From Orychophragmus violaceus (taxonomy: Eukaryota; Streptophyta; Magnoliopsida; Brassicales; Brassicaceae), in NCBI GenBank assembly GCA_030180135.1, contig CM058239.1, forward strand, positions 66,037,823 to 66,101,822: 64,000 bases of DNA, written 5' to 3'. Shown here in pieces: positions 20,301 to 30,653 of the stretch. Both the position numbers and the translations under genes were made by a program. The notes below the pieces were generated by a model, which worked only from the letters and a program-made list of their open reading frames with translations, was not told where the DNA came from and did no database searches. Numbering within the stretch: the first letter of the stretch is position 1; each line of letters starts with the position of its first letter.

Positions 20301-21320
20301 AAAACTAGTGGGAGCAAAGTGGCGTTTCTTATCCTATATGTCGATGACATATTGCTTCTTGGAAATGATATTCCAATGCTGAAGTCTGTTAAAGACTGGC
20401 TGGGAAGTTGTTTTTCCATGAAGGACATGGGTGAAGCCGCGTATGTTCTTGGAATCCGAATCTTTAGAGACAGATCTAAAAAGCTGATTGGACTTTGTCA
20501 AGATGCTTATATAGATAAAGTCCTGCATCGATTCGGAATGGATAAATCCAAGAAGGGGTTCACGCCAATGATACATGGTGCTACACTAAGCAAGGATCAG
20601 TGTCCTAAGACACCTGATGAGCTTAAGCGCATGAGTAGGATTCCTTATGCTTCGGCTATAGGATCTATCATGTATGCCATGATCTGTACTCGTCCTGATG
20701 TTGCCTATGCACTAAGCATGACGAGTAGGTACCAGTCTAATCCAGGTGAGAGTCACTGGATTGCCGTAAAGAATATCCTGAAGTATTTGAGGAATACTAA
20801 GGATAAGTTCTTGGTTTACGGAGGAAGTGAAGTGCTTAAAATGAGTGGATTCACGGATGCAAGTTTTCAGACAGATAAGGATGATTTCCGGTCACAGTCT
20901 GGCTACATCTTCTGTCTGAATGGCGGTGCAGTAAGTTGGAAGAGTTCCAAGCAGAGCACCGTGGCAGATTCCACAACTGAAGCTGAATACATCGCTGCTT
21001 CAGAAGCTGCGAAGGAAGGAGTTTGGATAAGGAACTTCTTGATTGAACTCGGTGTATTCCCAAATGCCACTGAGCCTCTAGCACTGTATTGTGACAACAA
21101 TGGTGCAATTGCTCAAGCCAAGGAACCGAGACATCATCAGAAATCCAAACACATTATGAGAAGGTATCACCTGATTCGTGATATAGTGAATAGAGGTGAA
21201 GTGATGGTCAGCAGAGTTCCCACTGATGAGAACGTGGCTGACCCGTTGACAAAGCCACTCCCGAGACCTAAGCACGAGTTGCATACTGCTGCTGTAGGAA
21301 TTAGAGATATTCATATGTAA
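17358..21320 (+). CDS. Copia gag-pol polyprotein, intact
   Basis: One frame of 1320 codons encodes the whole polyprotein in copia order. Gag occupies about residues 1-290, with CCHC knuckle C252-x2-C255-x4-H260-x4-C265 and a Lys-rich linker. Aspartic protease has D304-T-G. Integrase has H439/H444, C470/C473 and catalytic D500, D563, E599 (a D,D-35-E spacing). Reverse transcriptase has YVDD at 994-997. Copia RNase H has D1167, E1210 and D1246. All catalytic residues are present and no stop or shift interrupts them. The start is chosen because it follows a predicted splice acceptor and aligns with the starts in the other copies. The protein packages element RNA, copies it and integrates it. Gag and Pol share one frame, so their ratio must be set some other way. 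Copia lineage not assigned. Confidence 0.96.
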   Translation: MSSTTTQNTFSIRSALEKDKLNGSNFLNWSRNLRLVLRQEKKAYVLERVLQPRPANNAAQAVKNAWDTHSSDANDVICLMLATMAPELQMQWEGLTCPMELMANLKALFQEQARTERFQTVKNLLDCKMAKDAAVSPHVLKMMGYLDHLTRLDCPISQELACDIVLQSLTPAYDQFILNYNMHGLIKTLPELHGMLKTAEPNLKKAKESSVLMVQKGKGFKKSATDKGKGKVVSNEKAKPKPVSKAGPSDICHFCKEAGHYRRDCKKYQESLKKKKKSLETTASGIFVIEVNTTTSDNTTWVLDTGCGAHICTNMQALSNSRRLKQGQVELRVGNGAKVPALAVGTYLLSLPSGLILELENCYFVPAISRNIISVSLLDLQGFDFSIKNKLCSFNLNDMFYGCAPLINGLYMLDQSAPVYNINTKRFKSNEENETFLWHCRLGHISEKRVKRLHSNGLLGSFDFESCEQCESCLMGKMTRAPFNKPTERSSELLGLIHTDVCGPMSTSARGNFQYFITFTDDFSRYGYVYLMKHKSETFEKFKEFQNEVQNQLGKSIKALRSDRGGEYLSQEFRDHLSECGIISQLTPPGTPQWNGVSERRNRTLLDMVQSMMSHTDLPISLWGYALLTATFTLNRVPSKAVAKTPYEIWTGKAPAMSFLRIWGCEAYVKRLISDKLTPKSDKCYFIGYPRDTKAYYFYLRSENKIFVSRDCTFLEREFLSRKDSGSKVQLDEIQEGQEPVQPNEEEQQDELHEAVIEPEPAVPEVRRSGRIRHEPDRYQGFLVTNCHDLLIIDGDEPSNFAEAMMGPDSLKWREATESEMDSMSANRVFSLVDLPAGAKAIECKWIFKKKIDMDGNVQIYKARLVAKGFKQIHGIDYDETYSPVAMMKSIRILLATAAYYDYEIWHMDVKTAFLNGILEEDVYMTQPDGYIDPKNAGKVCKLHKSIYGLKQASRSWNLRFDEAIKNFDFIRNQEEQCVYKKTSGSKVAFLILYVDDILLLGNDIPMLKSVKDWLGSCFSMKDMGEAAYVLGIRIFRDRSKKLIGLCQDAYIDKVLHRFGMDKSKKGFTPMIHGATLSKDQCPKTPDELKRMSRIPYASAIGSIMYAMICTRPDVAYALSMTSRYQSNPGESHWIAVKNILKYLRNTKDKFLVYGGSEVLKMSGFTDASFQTDKDDFRSQSGYIFCLNGGAVSWKSSKQSTVADSTTEAEYIAASEAAKEGVWIRNFLIELGVFPNATEPLALYCDNNGAIAQAKEPRHHQKSKHIMRRYHLIRDIVNRGEVMVSRVPTDENVADPLTKPLPRPKHELHTAAVGIRDIHM

Positions 21321-22151
21321 TCTCTTTTTGAGTGGGAGTTGTGAGAGCTTTATTTTAGTTATTTTGATTGGTTCATATAAACATTTTAAATGTTAATGAA
21401 ATTTTATTTCTGGATTATTTTTAACTGTGATATAAATAATCGTTCCAAAATGATTCATGTCATTATATATGGGTCATCGAAGTACATGAGTTGACTTGAT
21501 CCTGAAACCCCATATTTATAGAAGTGACATAAATCATAGTGTCCATAGTCGAAGGTTGTTGAATTGGAACACCAACAACCACTTGAGACTAGATTGTGTT
21601 GAGACTTATGACCAAGTTTCGAGGGGACATAGATGCGCGGCATCAAAGTCGACACATAGGTATATGTAGGGGAGCATATGACCGGACATGGCCCGCTGAT
21701 GAGAACTCTACAAGATATTAATATCTGTGTCATAAGAGGTTCTCATATACGACTATAGAGTATAGTCCTTAGACCTGAGTTCGCATGCATGTGGCTACAC
21801 ATGGAGTGATACGCTTTGATCATTGTCTAACGCTGTTTCGTAACTGGGAGCTATATGGACCTTGGTTGGGTGTATTATGAATTGTGTAGTTCATAGTGAT
21901 GGAACAAGATGGGATTTGTCCCTGCCGTTTAACGGAGGTAATATCTCTAGGCCAATCGGAGATTTGATAGCTGGTAAGAGAATGGCCATTCCCAAACGGA
22001 CTTGCCCAAGTCGTTTGCATTGTCAGTATCAAATCTGGTCCTATGAACATGGTCTGGCTATATAAGGATGACACGCATCTTGCCTTATGCCAGATCGAGA
22101 TATTGAGACAAAAGGACTAGGGAATGTAGGATTCCAGTACAAGTGGGAGAT
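21321..22151 (+). other. Conserved 3' non-coding region of Copia-1
   Basis: This is 831 bases between the pol stop and the 3' LTR with no frame above 92 codons, yet it aligns with the same region of Copia-3 and more loosely Copia-2 and -4. Ten bases after the stop lies a polypurine-like motif GAGTGGGAGTTG (21330-21341). A hairpin spans 21701-21744 (GAGAACTCT...AGAGGTTCTC with an inner GATATTAATATC). The region ends with the true polypurine tract AAGTGGGAGAT (22141-22151). Confidence 0.75.
22141..22151 (+). promoter_or_regulatory. Polypurine tract of Copia-1
   Basis: AAGTGGGAGAT abuts the TG of the 3' LTR. It is the expected plus-strand primer and the same string precedes the LTR in Copia-3 and Copia-4. 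Confidence 0.9.
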
Positions 22152-22828
22152 TGTTGGGAATGTCCTGAAATCTACTGTACTATCTCTAGAAAGTATGATA
22201 AATGTCGAGATCAGACATAAGTCATAAATACTGGGTGATCATGATGACTTGCTAGAGCCCGCTCATGATCTATAAGTTTAGGACTTATTACCAGTATTGT
22301 ATGATCCCAAAGGGTCACACACCATAGCTAACGGGAAAGTTAAATGGAATTAATACGGTAAGATGCAATGGCATTTACTGTATTGAATCAGAGAATTGGG
22401 CCAGACAAAATGCAGGCTTTTGTCTGATTTGTGTCTTGGGCCCAAAATATTAATGAGCCATTAGTCTAATGACTTGGGCCCATTAATGAGAGAGAGCTAA
22501 AAATCGCCAACCTAGGGTTTAGACACTAGGGCTTGCGATTTCTTTTGGTGGCCGCGATCCATCTCTCTCTCTAACTCTCTCTCTGATCCATCTCTTTGGT
22601 CTAGCAGCCATCCCGGCTTGTAAGAGTGTGGATACCAAAGGAGGAGCAGGTTGTTCATCTGTTCTAACTGATCTCATCATTACCATCAATTATCCGCTGC
22701 AATCTGAAAGGTAATGATCCAGGTTTGGTTGGTTTTATGATTCGTTTTGCAAGAACCTAGATCTGTTAAGATTATGTGTTAGGTTGAAATATGGGAATTA
22801 AACCTTGAACAAACAACATAATCCATCA
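22152..22828 (+). repeat. 3' LTR of Copia-1
   Basis: 677 bases, identical to the 5' LTR except at one site. Ends ATCCATCA, then target duplication GGATG. Confidence 0.95.
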
Positions 22829-22833
22829 GGATG

Positions 22834-23083
22834 ACACATGAGAGGTTGGCTTGTCTTAATTTTATGGATGAGACAAAATCATTTCAGTTGCCACATGGAA
22901 AGAAGCAAAGTTGGTTTGATTGTCAAGACGGTTTTTGGTTAGAAGACATCATTACAGGCAGAATGTTAAATCTTTCTTAGAGAACAAAACGGTTTACGAT
23001 GATCCTCAACTATGGCTAAATGAGACAGAAATATTACATAAAAGGATAAATAAGTTACTTGGTCTGCGCAAAACGGTGTAAGA
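22834..23083 (+). pseudogene. CACTA transposase (tnp2 family), second part
   Basis: This continues the tnp2 reading directly after the Copia-1 target duplication: ERLACLNFMDETKSFQLPHG, then KQSWFDCQDGFW, then after one frameshift VYDDPQLWLNETEILHKRI. These match the tnp2 stretch with a Cys/His-type D(T/E)K.F.L..G and a FDCH motif. A short out-of-frame tail ends near 23083. The exact resumption across the copia insertion proves that the retrotransposon landed in an existing CACTA copy. Confidence 0.85.
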
Positions 23084-24139
23084 TTTCTTTATCATCATCA
23101 CAATTTAGCTGGTTACTTCCACGAGCTAAGATTTCTTTATCATAATCAACACCATAATCATCTATGATTCATAACACTATATACACATTATCATTATACA
23201 TATTTTCAACACACCAAATAAAACTTCTAAAGCTTCACATCTCGATTTTTCCCCTCTATATGGCTTCTCAAATGTCTTTTGCTTCACTCAATAAATTTAA
23301 ACCATGAAAGGCCAAATAATATATTCATGTTAAGGCATTATATTCATGGAGATATGTTACTAATAGAAGTGGAGAGTCCCTCGAATTTGTAATTGTTGAT
23401 TCAAGTATACGTTTTCTGACTATTTTACTACTTATATTATTTACATTGATTTGTTGTAATTTTTATCCGATTATATTATTTAACTCAATATACTATTATA
23501 CACGTTATCTATATATTAATTTATTTACACATATATTTTAATATCGTGATTTACTTTTTTCAAAATATCTAATTAGTAATTAAACGAATAATCCACATGT
23601 ATATGACGTGTCTGCATTATAACTTTTAAATAATACGACAATCCTTAAGTCTACATCATATTTATCACTATAAAAAAGTAGAGAAATCACAAAACCATGC
23701 AGACAATTTTTAGAGAACCACGAGATGTTCAGCAACAACTCTACCTCAACCAACACCAAAACGATTCCCAAGGTAATCTTGTGTACCTTCATTCACTTCA
23801 CTGGACTAACTTGACTTATCTATGTGTAGGTGATCAAGTTTTGAGGTTAAAACTTCTTGTATAGGGAGGGTATGATGAAGACATCAGAATCAGACCAGAA
23901 CAGGAGCTCACCAAATCAACCACTACAACATTCAGTGCAAAGAAACCAGGATAAGTCAAGACGACAATAAGTTCTGATCCAACACAAGGCATAAGATTGA
24001 TTATCTATCCAACAATTAATCCTAATAATACATATGACTTAGAAGGAATCAAACAAACCAATCCATCAAACCGACAAGAAGACTTCAACCATACATCATC
24101 TGATCATCAAGTGATTTAGCATCAATGTGATTCTGAGGC
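23084..24139. other. AT-rich stretch, mostly featureless
   Basis: No recognisable gene. 23,820-24,130 could be the far 3' part of the LINE relic or another repeat remnant. The stretch TTCTTGTATAGGGAGGG at 23,858-23,874 resembles the end of some gypsy internal regions, but there is no LTR to support that. The frame at 23580-23792 looks like chance. Confidence 0.45.
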
Positions 24140-25410
24140 TATATTACGCAGGTAGGCCCATTTCTTTTGTTCTCTGAAATAGGAAGTCCATGTTCCGATA
24201 AACAGATATACTCAGAAAGTAACCTGAAAGGAACGAAAAGTCCAATAAAGCCCACACCTATAAAGCTGGGGGAGACTCAAATAAGAGATGGTTGATCGTT
24301 TCCTAAGGAGCTCTACATCTGGCGAAACTCTTGTATGTGCCGATATGTTGGTAGGAAAGGCGTTGGCACGTCGCTACCCATCCCGATAAGGCTTGCCACA
24401 TAAGGTGCCAAAGCTTACCAGGAGTCTTAATCTTCCAAACTTTACTCTTTCAGGGGGTTATACTTGGTTTTAGCCCTTCTTGATTGGCTAGTTCCAGGAT
24501 AGTCTTTTGTAAGAGTTTGTACCCCGATTTTTCTGTGTACTCCCCTAAAGTAGTGTGGTTCCATATGTATCCATTTAGTGTGAGACTAGGTCTCAGACCA
24601 AGGATTAATGGCACGTCTTTAAGATGGAAAATTTCTTGTATCATGGGTTCATTCCATTCACTCGTTCTTTGTCTCATCAATTGGTGCACCAGAAGTTCGG
24701 GGTCCCTTTGCCCCATCGGGTCAGACCTCTCGGCATGCGGGCTGGAATGTCTTGAATTCTCTGCTTATCCCACATTCTAGTATTACAACCCTATCCAATC
24801 CTCTTTCTTAATCCAAGTTTCAGAACATCTCTTGCAGCCATAATACTACGCCATATATATGACGGCGAGTATAACTTCCGTTCCTCTAGGGGGGGTCTGA
24901 ATTCTTATAATACCGTCATTTTAAGACTCTTGCAAGGAGGTAATGTGGGTGGTCGATCAAGCGCCACATATTTTTAGCCAGCATGGCGAGGTTAAGATCG
25001 TGTAACTCTCGGAAGTGCCTCTCATATCCTGTGAGATACAAATCTTATCTCATGCGATCCAATGAAGTCCCCTACAGTTTTGTTTCGAGTTCCAACATAA
25101 GTTTGAGATAGCACTCCTAAGTTTATCAATAATACCTTTAGGAATAAGAAAGCACGACATAACGTATGTCGGAACGGCTTGAAACACTGATTTGATATGT
25201 ACATCCTTTCCTCCTTTTGAGAGTAAGCTTGCAGACCAAGGGAAAATCCGATTATTGACTCTGTCTTACACAAAGCATAATACTTTCTTTTTTGAGCCGC
25301 ACATTTGTTAGGAAGTCCTAGGTACATACCCATAGCCCGTTCATTTGTAATTATAAGTATAAATATATTATGTTTGTAATTATACGCATATATGTTCAGG
25401 AAGTTCACTT
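24140..25410 (-). pseudogene. LINE (L1-type) pol relic: RT C-terminus and zf-RVT region
   Basis: Read from 25410 down, broken frames match the end of a plant L1-type polymerase. YLGLPNK with a following GGKE-like segment near 25,330-25,200 is the RT thumb start. LAMLAKNMWRLI follows near 24,990, WNEPMIQEIF near 24,650, and IWNHTTLGEYTEKSGYKLL near 24,560. Then GKLWHLMWQALSGW near 24,390 and ETINHLLFE near 24,290 complete the zf-RVT layout. At least six stops or shifts are present. The RT catalytic centre and endonuclease are missing, in keeping with 5' truncation or decay. No poly(A) tail or target duplication was found. Confidence 0.85.
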
Positions 25411-25499
25411 TGTAATTATAAGTATAGTGATATTATGTTTTTCTCAAACAACATATGAAGATATATTGATTTACTACCTGTTTTATTTTATGTTCTAGA

Positions 25500-27180
25500 T
25501 TTGGTTTTAAATGACGATCAACGGAAAATTATTGCTTTGACTAGAATTCAAATAATGCTGGAAAGTTATGGTCGATAACTCACTAAATGGACTGAGATGC
25601 CGCTTCTAGAAGATTATGAAACGTACGACGGAAACCGTCTTATAGATGATGAGCGGAATTATATCCATGAGAATGAAATAAAGTAAGAAGAGAGACTTCT
25701 TTCCATGATAACATATGATGCAGTTTTTGAATGATAAAGGAGGAATTGTTTTCCTCTATAGGTTTGGAGGTGCTGGCAAAATGTTTCTTTGGAGTATAAT
25801 TTCGGCATCTATTCATTCAAGATGTCTTATTATGATCATACTGCTTCGAGTGAGATTGCTGCTCTGTTTCCGAAAGGTGGGAGAACAACACATTCAAGAT
25901 TTTCAATTTCGATTATTCCATTCGAGGTTACATGTTGTAATATGAAGACAAGATTTGATCTTGTTGAATTAATGAAAATTTCTAATCTTTTAGTTTGGGA
26001 TGAAGCTCCTATGATGATCAAACACTATGTTGAGAACTTAGATTGGAGTTTACGTGATATTTCCAGGGAAAATGAGGACATACCATTTGGAGGAAAGGTC
26101 GTTGTTTTCGACGATGATTTTAGATAGATTCTTTCAGTTATTCCTGGTCCAGGTAGATAAGAAACAATCATTGGAACTTGAAACTCTTCAAATCCTTGGT
26201 TTGAATGCACGATTCTAAGGCTTACAAAAACATGAGATACCTCGGTGGAATAAGTGATGAAGATGCTCGAGAATTGAAAGCGTTTCCAAAATGGATATTG
26301 GACATTGGTGATGGCAAGATCAATGGTCCAAATGATGAAGTCATCGAAATTGATATCCATGAAGATGTGTTGATAACTAAGTGATAAACCAATCGAGACT
26401 ATAGTTAATGAAGTCTATTGTCCGGAACTGGTCAAGTTAACGGATGGGCAGTATTTAAAAGCATAGGTATTCTCAGCCCTACTAACGACGATGTTGATGA
26501 GATTAATGATTATTTTCTTTCTAAATTTCCAGGTGTATATTCTTCTTCGTCACAAAAATATTTGCATAAATACATAATGAAATTATAATATTATTAAAAT
26601 AATTGATTATTTGGTTATTTTACATTGCATGCAAAGAAGTTACGTATCAATGCTTAGAAAATATTATTCCTTCAGATGATGCCAAAAATAATGATATAAC
26701 TTATCATGTAGAATTTTTTAACAACATAAATGTGCATGGATTACCTAATCATTGTTACAAGCTCAAGGTTGGTGCGGAAGTAATGTGTCTGTGTAACATT
26801 GATCCAAAATGTGGGCTATGCAATGAGACAAGACTAATTATTACTCACCTTAGACCTCATTGCATTGAAGGTATGATTATAACGGTAAATAAGTCAGTTA
26901 TTGCTCGAAAGGTTTTGCTAAACAAGATGTATGTGACACCGTTAGTGACAAATTTCTATTTATAATGTATCGCAGACAATTCCCGGTGGCGTTAACATTT
27001 GCAATGACTATCAACAAAAGTCAAAGAGAGATACTTGAAACATTTATACGTCACTTTGTTTAAAGTCCAATCCAAATTTTGACTAAAGGTTCTTATAACT
27101 GATGAGGATGAGAAAGTAAAGAAAAACACGACAAATGTTGTTACAAAGAAGTTTTTAGAAATGTTATTGGTAACATGTAT
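25500..27180 (+). pseudogene. Helitron PIF1-type helicase relic
   Basis: Broken plus-strand frames follow the plant Helitron helicase in order. NDKGGIVFLYRFGGAGKMFLW (25,730-25,790) is motif I with the GGTGKT core changed to GGAGKM. LFPKGGRTTHSRF lies near 25,870, LLVWDEAPMM (Walker B) near 25,990, and FGGKVVVFDDDFR near 26,090 (family GGDFRQ). KWILDIGDGKINGPND is near 26,300, LTPTNDDVDEINDYF near 26,480, LKVGAEVMCLCNIDPKCGL near 26,770, and FAMTINKSQ near 27,000. The Walker A change and many stops make it inactive. The Rep nuclease part and both Helitron ends are absent. A possible RPA-like tail to 27,900 is too decayed to call. Confidence 0.88.
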
Positions 27181-29314
27181 AACATTTGGTGCTTTTTCTT
27201 GTTATTTTTAAGAACATGACATTTCTATTTTATAACATTTTTATGAACTTTGGTTTTTAAAAATCGACGTCTAGATCAATATTCCAAGGCGAATGATTTA
27301 AAAAAATCAGAGAATTTTTTGATGAAAGATTGTGAAAGTATATTCAAAATTTATCTGTTATTAAGATTGCTGGTGCCCTTAGAAAGACAGTTATTGAGAA
27401 AAGGATTATTATAGATGAGCACACTGAGATTTAAAACTTTTTCACGGTTGATGATTATCCGTTTTATGTTTTTGTTGGCATCCACTTGATATTAAATCAC
27501 CAAATTTTTGAAAAATACACTATTAGTAAGTTTCTCTTATGCATTTGAATTGCTATTAGTTTTACAAGAATATTGGTGGCATATTTCTATTAACCTTCTT
27601 CTTTTGACTCTTTTGTTTTGTAGATGCAATTGGATGCATCATGTACGTCGACGAAATGGAAAATTATGAAAATGATGCGATCAAAATGAGTCGATTTGCA
27701 TCTGATTTTGTTAAAACAATTTGGTTTCATATCAGGAAAATGAAGTAAGAACAAATTTTCTTTGTTATGTGTTCTTTGTAATTGTTTATAATATTTCATT
27801 CAACAAAATAATTATATTTTTCATGTTTTAGAATTCCTTTCAAGTGGGATACATATCAAGTGCATGGCTATGGGACAAATTGATCAAATTTTATGAAATG
27901 TGACAATCTATTGGGAACTATTAAACCGTTGTGGTTTTGAGATTTTGGCGTGTGAATAATACTGGATGTAAGTTAAAACAAATGAAAAATCACTTTTCAT
28001 ATTATAATTTAGCTATGGTTTGCCATATTCTTTAATAATATTATTATTAATTATTCTCATTATATTTAGGCATTCAATTTGTCCAAGATTCATATACTAT
28101 TTCACATATTTTGTTTGATCGAGAGACTTTCATAATTTTGTTATCCGAATAAAATTAAATTCTTTACTAACATCATATTAAAATATTATTTGTAGAAGTT
28201 TCTTTACAAAAGCTAATGGATCTGATTTCGATTTATAAATATGTCTTTTATCCTACTTCAAATGATATTTTATGTTGCATTTTTATAATGAACTTTGTCA
28301 TAGTTTGTAATGCTTATTTGGTTATGTTGCAAACCGCCCATATATGGGTATAAAACATATTTTGGTTTTATATAAGAGTTTATATTAATTTCGGTTATTA
28401 TTTAAAAGGTTTTTTATTTGCAATTTGGTTTGGTTTTTAGGATATATGGACTTAGTTTTATGTTTGATATATCGTTTTCAATTCGGTTTATTGGTACATG
28501 TTGAAAATTTTGTCATAACAATTCTAAACCAAAATACTTTAGTTTTATGAACATTAGTTTTTATATTGATGTATTCTTCCATTTACCATGTTCATCAATA
28601 TATGTCAAAAATCTTGATACATAATTAAATTATCGTGTTTACATTGATGTATTCTTCCATTTACCATGTTCATCAATATATGTCGAAAATCTTGAGACAT
28701 AATCAAATTATCATGTTTACATGCGGTCGAAAATCAAAACATATAACCAACATCACAAAATATAAACTACTATCATTTTTATAGTCCATGTAAAGATACA
28801 TCAACAATTTTGTACAACAACTCCGCAAAACCTCAAATCTTAACAACCAATCAAAGTTTAACCGAATTTGACACATATACTTTGTAAACTTCTAACCTCC
28901 TCTCTCCTTTAAGTTTAGATTAGGTAAAACTAAATCTTATTTAGTGAAGATTCCAATGCTCTCTTAAAAGTCGATCAACTTATCTTTCTTCTTTTGAAAG
29001 TTAGTCTTTCAAGCTCCCCTTCTCCGTATTTAAAGAGAATAATAATGATAAACGATCACACGTTAGAAAAGCAAAGACTTCACACATTATAGTGAGTTAT
29101 GAATTTGGTGGCCTCGGCGATATGGATACGCTGCATAATTCTATTTTAACTGCTACTATTACAGGATTATCATGTTTTATATCAGACCATGTTCGATTAA
29201 GAAATCTTTACACAATATTACGATCGGTACTCCTTCGTGTGTAATAACAAAGCTTGTTTACAATCATAAGCATATTCATACATCTAATGCTTTGGTTTGA
29301 CATGTTGATCCAAG
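27181..29314. other. AT-rich stretch with one tandem duplication
   Basis: No convincing gene. 27,250-27,990 may hold the remains of further Helitron coding sequence (RPA-like genes follow the helicase in some plant Helitrons), but only stop-ridden fragments are visible. The 78-base duplication is listed separately. Confidence 0.45.
28565..28720 (+). repeat. 78-bp tandem duplication
   Basis: Two head-to-tail 78-base units, 28565-28642 and 28643-28720, start ATTGATGTATTCTTCC and end GTTTAC. They differ at a handful of sites. It is a simple recent duplication in non-coding AT-rich DNA. Confidence 0.9.
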
Positions 29315-29974
29315 TGATCACTAAATATGTTTAAATAGGGATTAGGCTGAGATTTCTAATTTAACTAGAAATATTCGACTTTGACGAGATAAGAGAGATA
29401 AGAACATGTCAGAATATGGGAGAAGAGTAGGCCGGGAGCCATTTTTGTATTGATATAGCCGAAAAGAGGCGAAATGTTTATATTTTTGAATTGATTCCGA
29501 AGAGAGATCAGTTCGGTTTTCTAAACTAAGCTCGAGAGAGCAGATCGAAGCTATAAAGATTGCAAGCGATGGTAGATGTGCGTAATAAATTTAGTGTGTC
29601 CCTCATAAATGAACTTCGTGGAGTATTTATAGAGGGAGTCGTGGTGTCAATTTTTCCTCATTTGGAGGCAACGTGTCACCCCAGCATTTTCCGGGGTAGG
29701 GCGTCTCGAGCCTTGCGCCCTAGCTACTCCGCGGCATGATGCAAAGATCATCATTGTACGATGTTGGCTACTGTTCACCTAGTCCACTGTTCGTCGATAC
29801 ATTCCACCACATGATGTCTTCTAGTCAGAACCAATACTGTAGATCCGCGCCATAATGATGAAAATTCGGTGGGCCTACACGAGTTGAGTTTGTGCTAACT
29901 TGGTTTGCAGAAATGGGCCTTGGATTATTCAAGATGAACCTAGCTAATTGGAGTTGCTAAACCCACCTCCAACG
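29315..29974 (-). repeat. 3' LTR of the Tat-like element
   Basis: Its inner portion (29315-29440) aligns with 63871-64000. Borders are set by TGATCACTAA at the left and by the purine tract at the right. The plus-strand right border reads AACGA rather than AACA, so the terminal TG is probably mutated. A TATAAATA box lies at 29624-29631 on the minus strand. Confidence 0.7.
29624..29631 (-). promoter_or_regulatory. TATA box in the Tat-like LTR
   Basis: The minus strand reads CTATAAATA within CCCTCTATAAATACTCC. It lies mid-LTR, as expected between U3 and R. Confidence 0.65.
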
Positions 29975-29975
29975 A

Positions 29976-29990
29976 TAAGTCCCCCAGTTC
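29976..29990 (-). promoter_or_regulatory. Polypurine tract of the Tat-like element
   Basis: The minus strand reads GAACTGGGGGACTTA beside the LTR start (GTTGGAGGTGGG). A G-run next to the 3' LTR is the usual plus-strand primer of Tat-type gypsy elements. Confidence 0.6.
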
Positions 29991-30653
29991 GGTGGATGGT
30001 GCCTTGGGCAATTTCACCGAATTTTTTCCAAGTATTGTGATTAGATCGGCGCATCTATGTCCTTTTTGTAAGTCGAAAAGTCGATGATAATTAGGGTTGT
30101 GAGGTTTCCTGCGGTAGGTCCTTATGCGTAGACATTGAAGCGACGTCACCATTAATTTTTTTTTACGGTTTCTCACCTTTTATTTGCACGGGGGAGACAT
30201 CATTGATCGCCGTGCCCTTTTGACATGTGTCGGTTCAAGCTCTTCCGCTTCTCTTCCTTCTCCTATTTAAACATCTCCTCTTTCTTATTTCGTTATTTCT
30301 CGGCAGATATTAGAAACATGTAACTTTCTTTTTTTCCCATATGGTTTTATCGACGATTTTGGCGCTTTGGCCAGCATTTTCTTTTCTCTTTTGGAGTCCC
30401 ACTCTTGCTGGTCGTTTGCCGTTTGGTAGGCGGTCCTTGTTTTTGACCGCTTGTTAGCCGATTGTCCTGCTCCGTCGAATTTCCATTGGTTGGTGACGTT
30501 TCTTTGCTGCCGTCGACTAATTTTGTCTTATGCTCTTTCAGTTTCATACTTCGGTGATACTAGTGAAGTGGAACACAGCTTACAACTTTTGTATCATATG
30601 ATCCTCTATATCGTGAATTTTGGGAGCGATTTCTGGTAAGTCCAGCTTCCGAG

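Larger units (their letters stand above)
15005..22828 (+). mobile_element. Copia-1: intact Ty1/copia retrotransposon
   Basis: The element is 7824 bp with two 677-bp LTRs that differ at one site only, flanked by target duplication GGATG (15000-15004 and 22829-22833). It has a primer site, a leader of 1.66 kb, one uninterrupted gag-pol frame, a 3' non-coding stretch and a polypurine tract. It inserted into the CACTA transposase. One difference in 677 positions suggests a very recent insertion, of order 0.1 million years if a rate near 7e-9 per site per year applies (inference). All parts needed for transposition look complete. Confidence 0.95.
12748..23083 (+). mobile_element. Decayed CACTA (En/Spm-type) transposon, split by Copia-1
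   Basis: The left terminus is CACTACAAGAAAA (12748-12760), the canonical plant CACTA end. It is followed by some 700 bases of TAGCTA-type subterminal repeats, and then tnp2-type transposase relics at 14028-15004 and 22834-23083. Copia-1 sits inside the transposase with a GGATG target duplication, and the tnp2 reading resumes right after it. No matching right terminus (TTTTCTTGTAGTG) is seen down to 24,000, so the 3' side is deleted. The element is certainly inactive. Confidence 0.85.

Noticed and set aside
21862..22074. Small frames in the 3' non-coding region of Copia-1 (also 44087-44332)
   Set aside because: They are open on both strands in both copies because the nucleotide sequence is conserved; there is no sign of codon constraint in the few differences seen.
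23920..23935. CACTACAACA as a CACTA terminus
   Set aside because: It lacks the CACTACAAGAAAA continuation and would be in the wrong orientation for the 3' end of the element at 12748.
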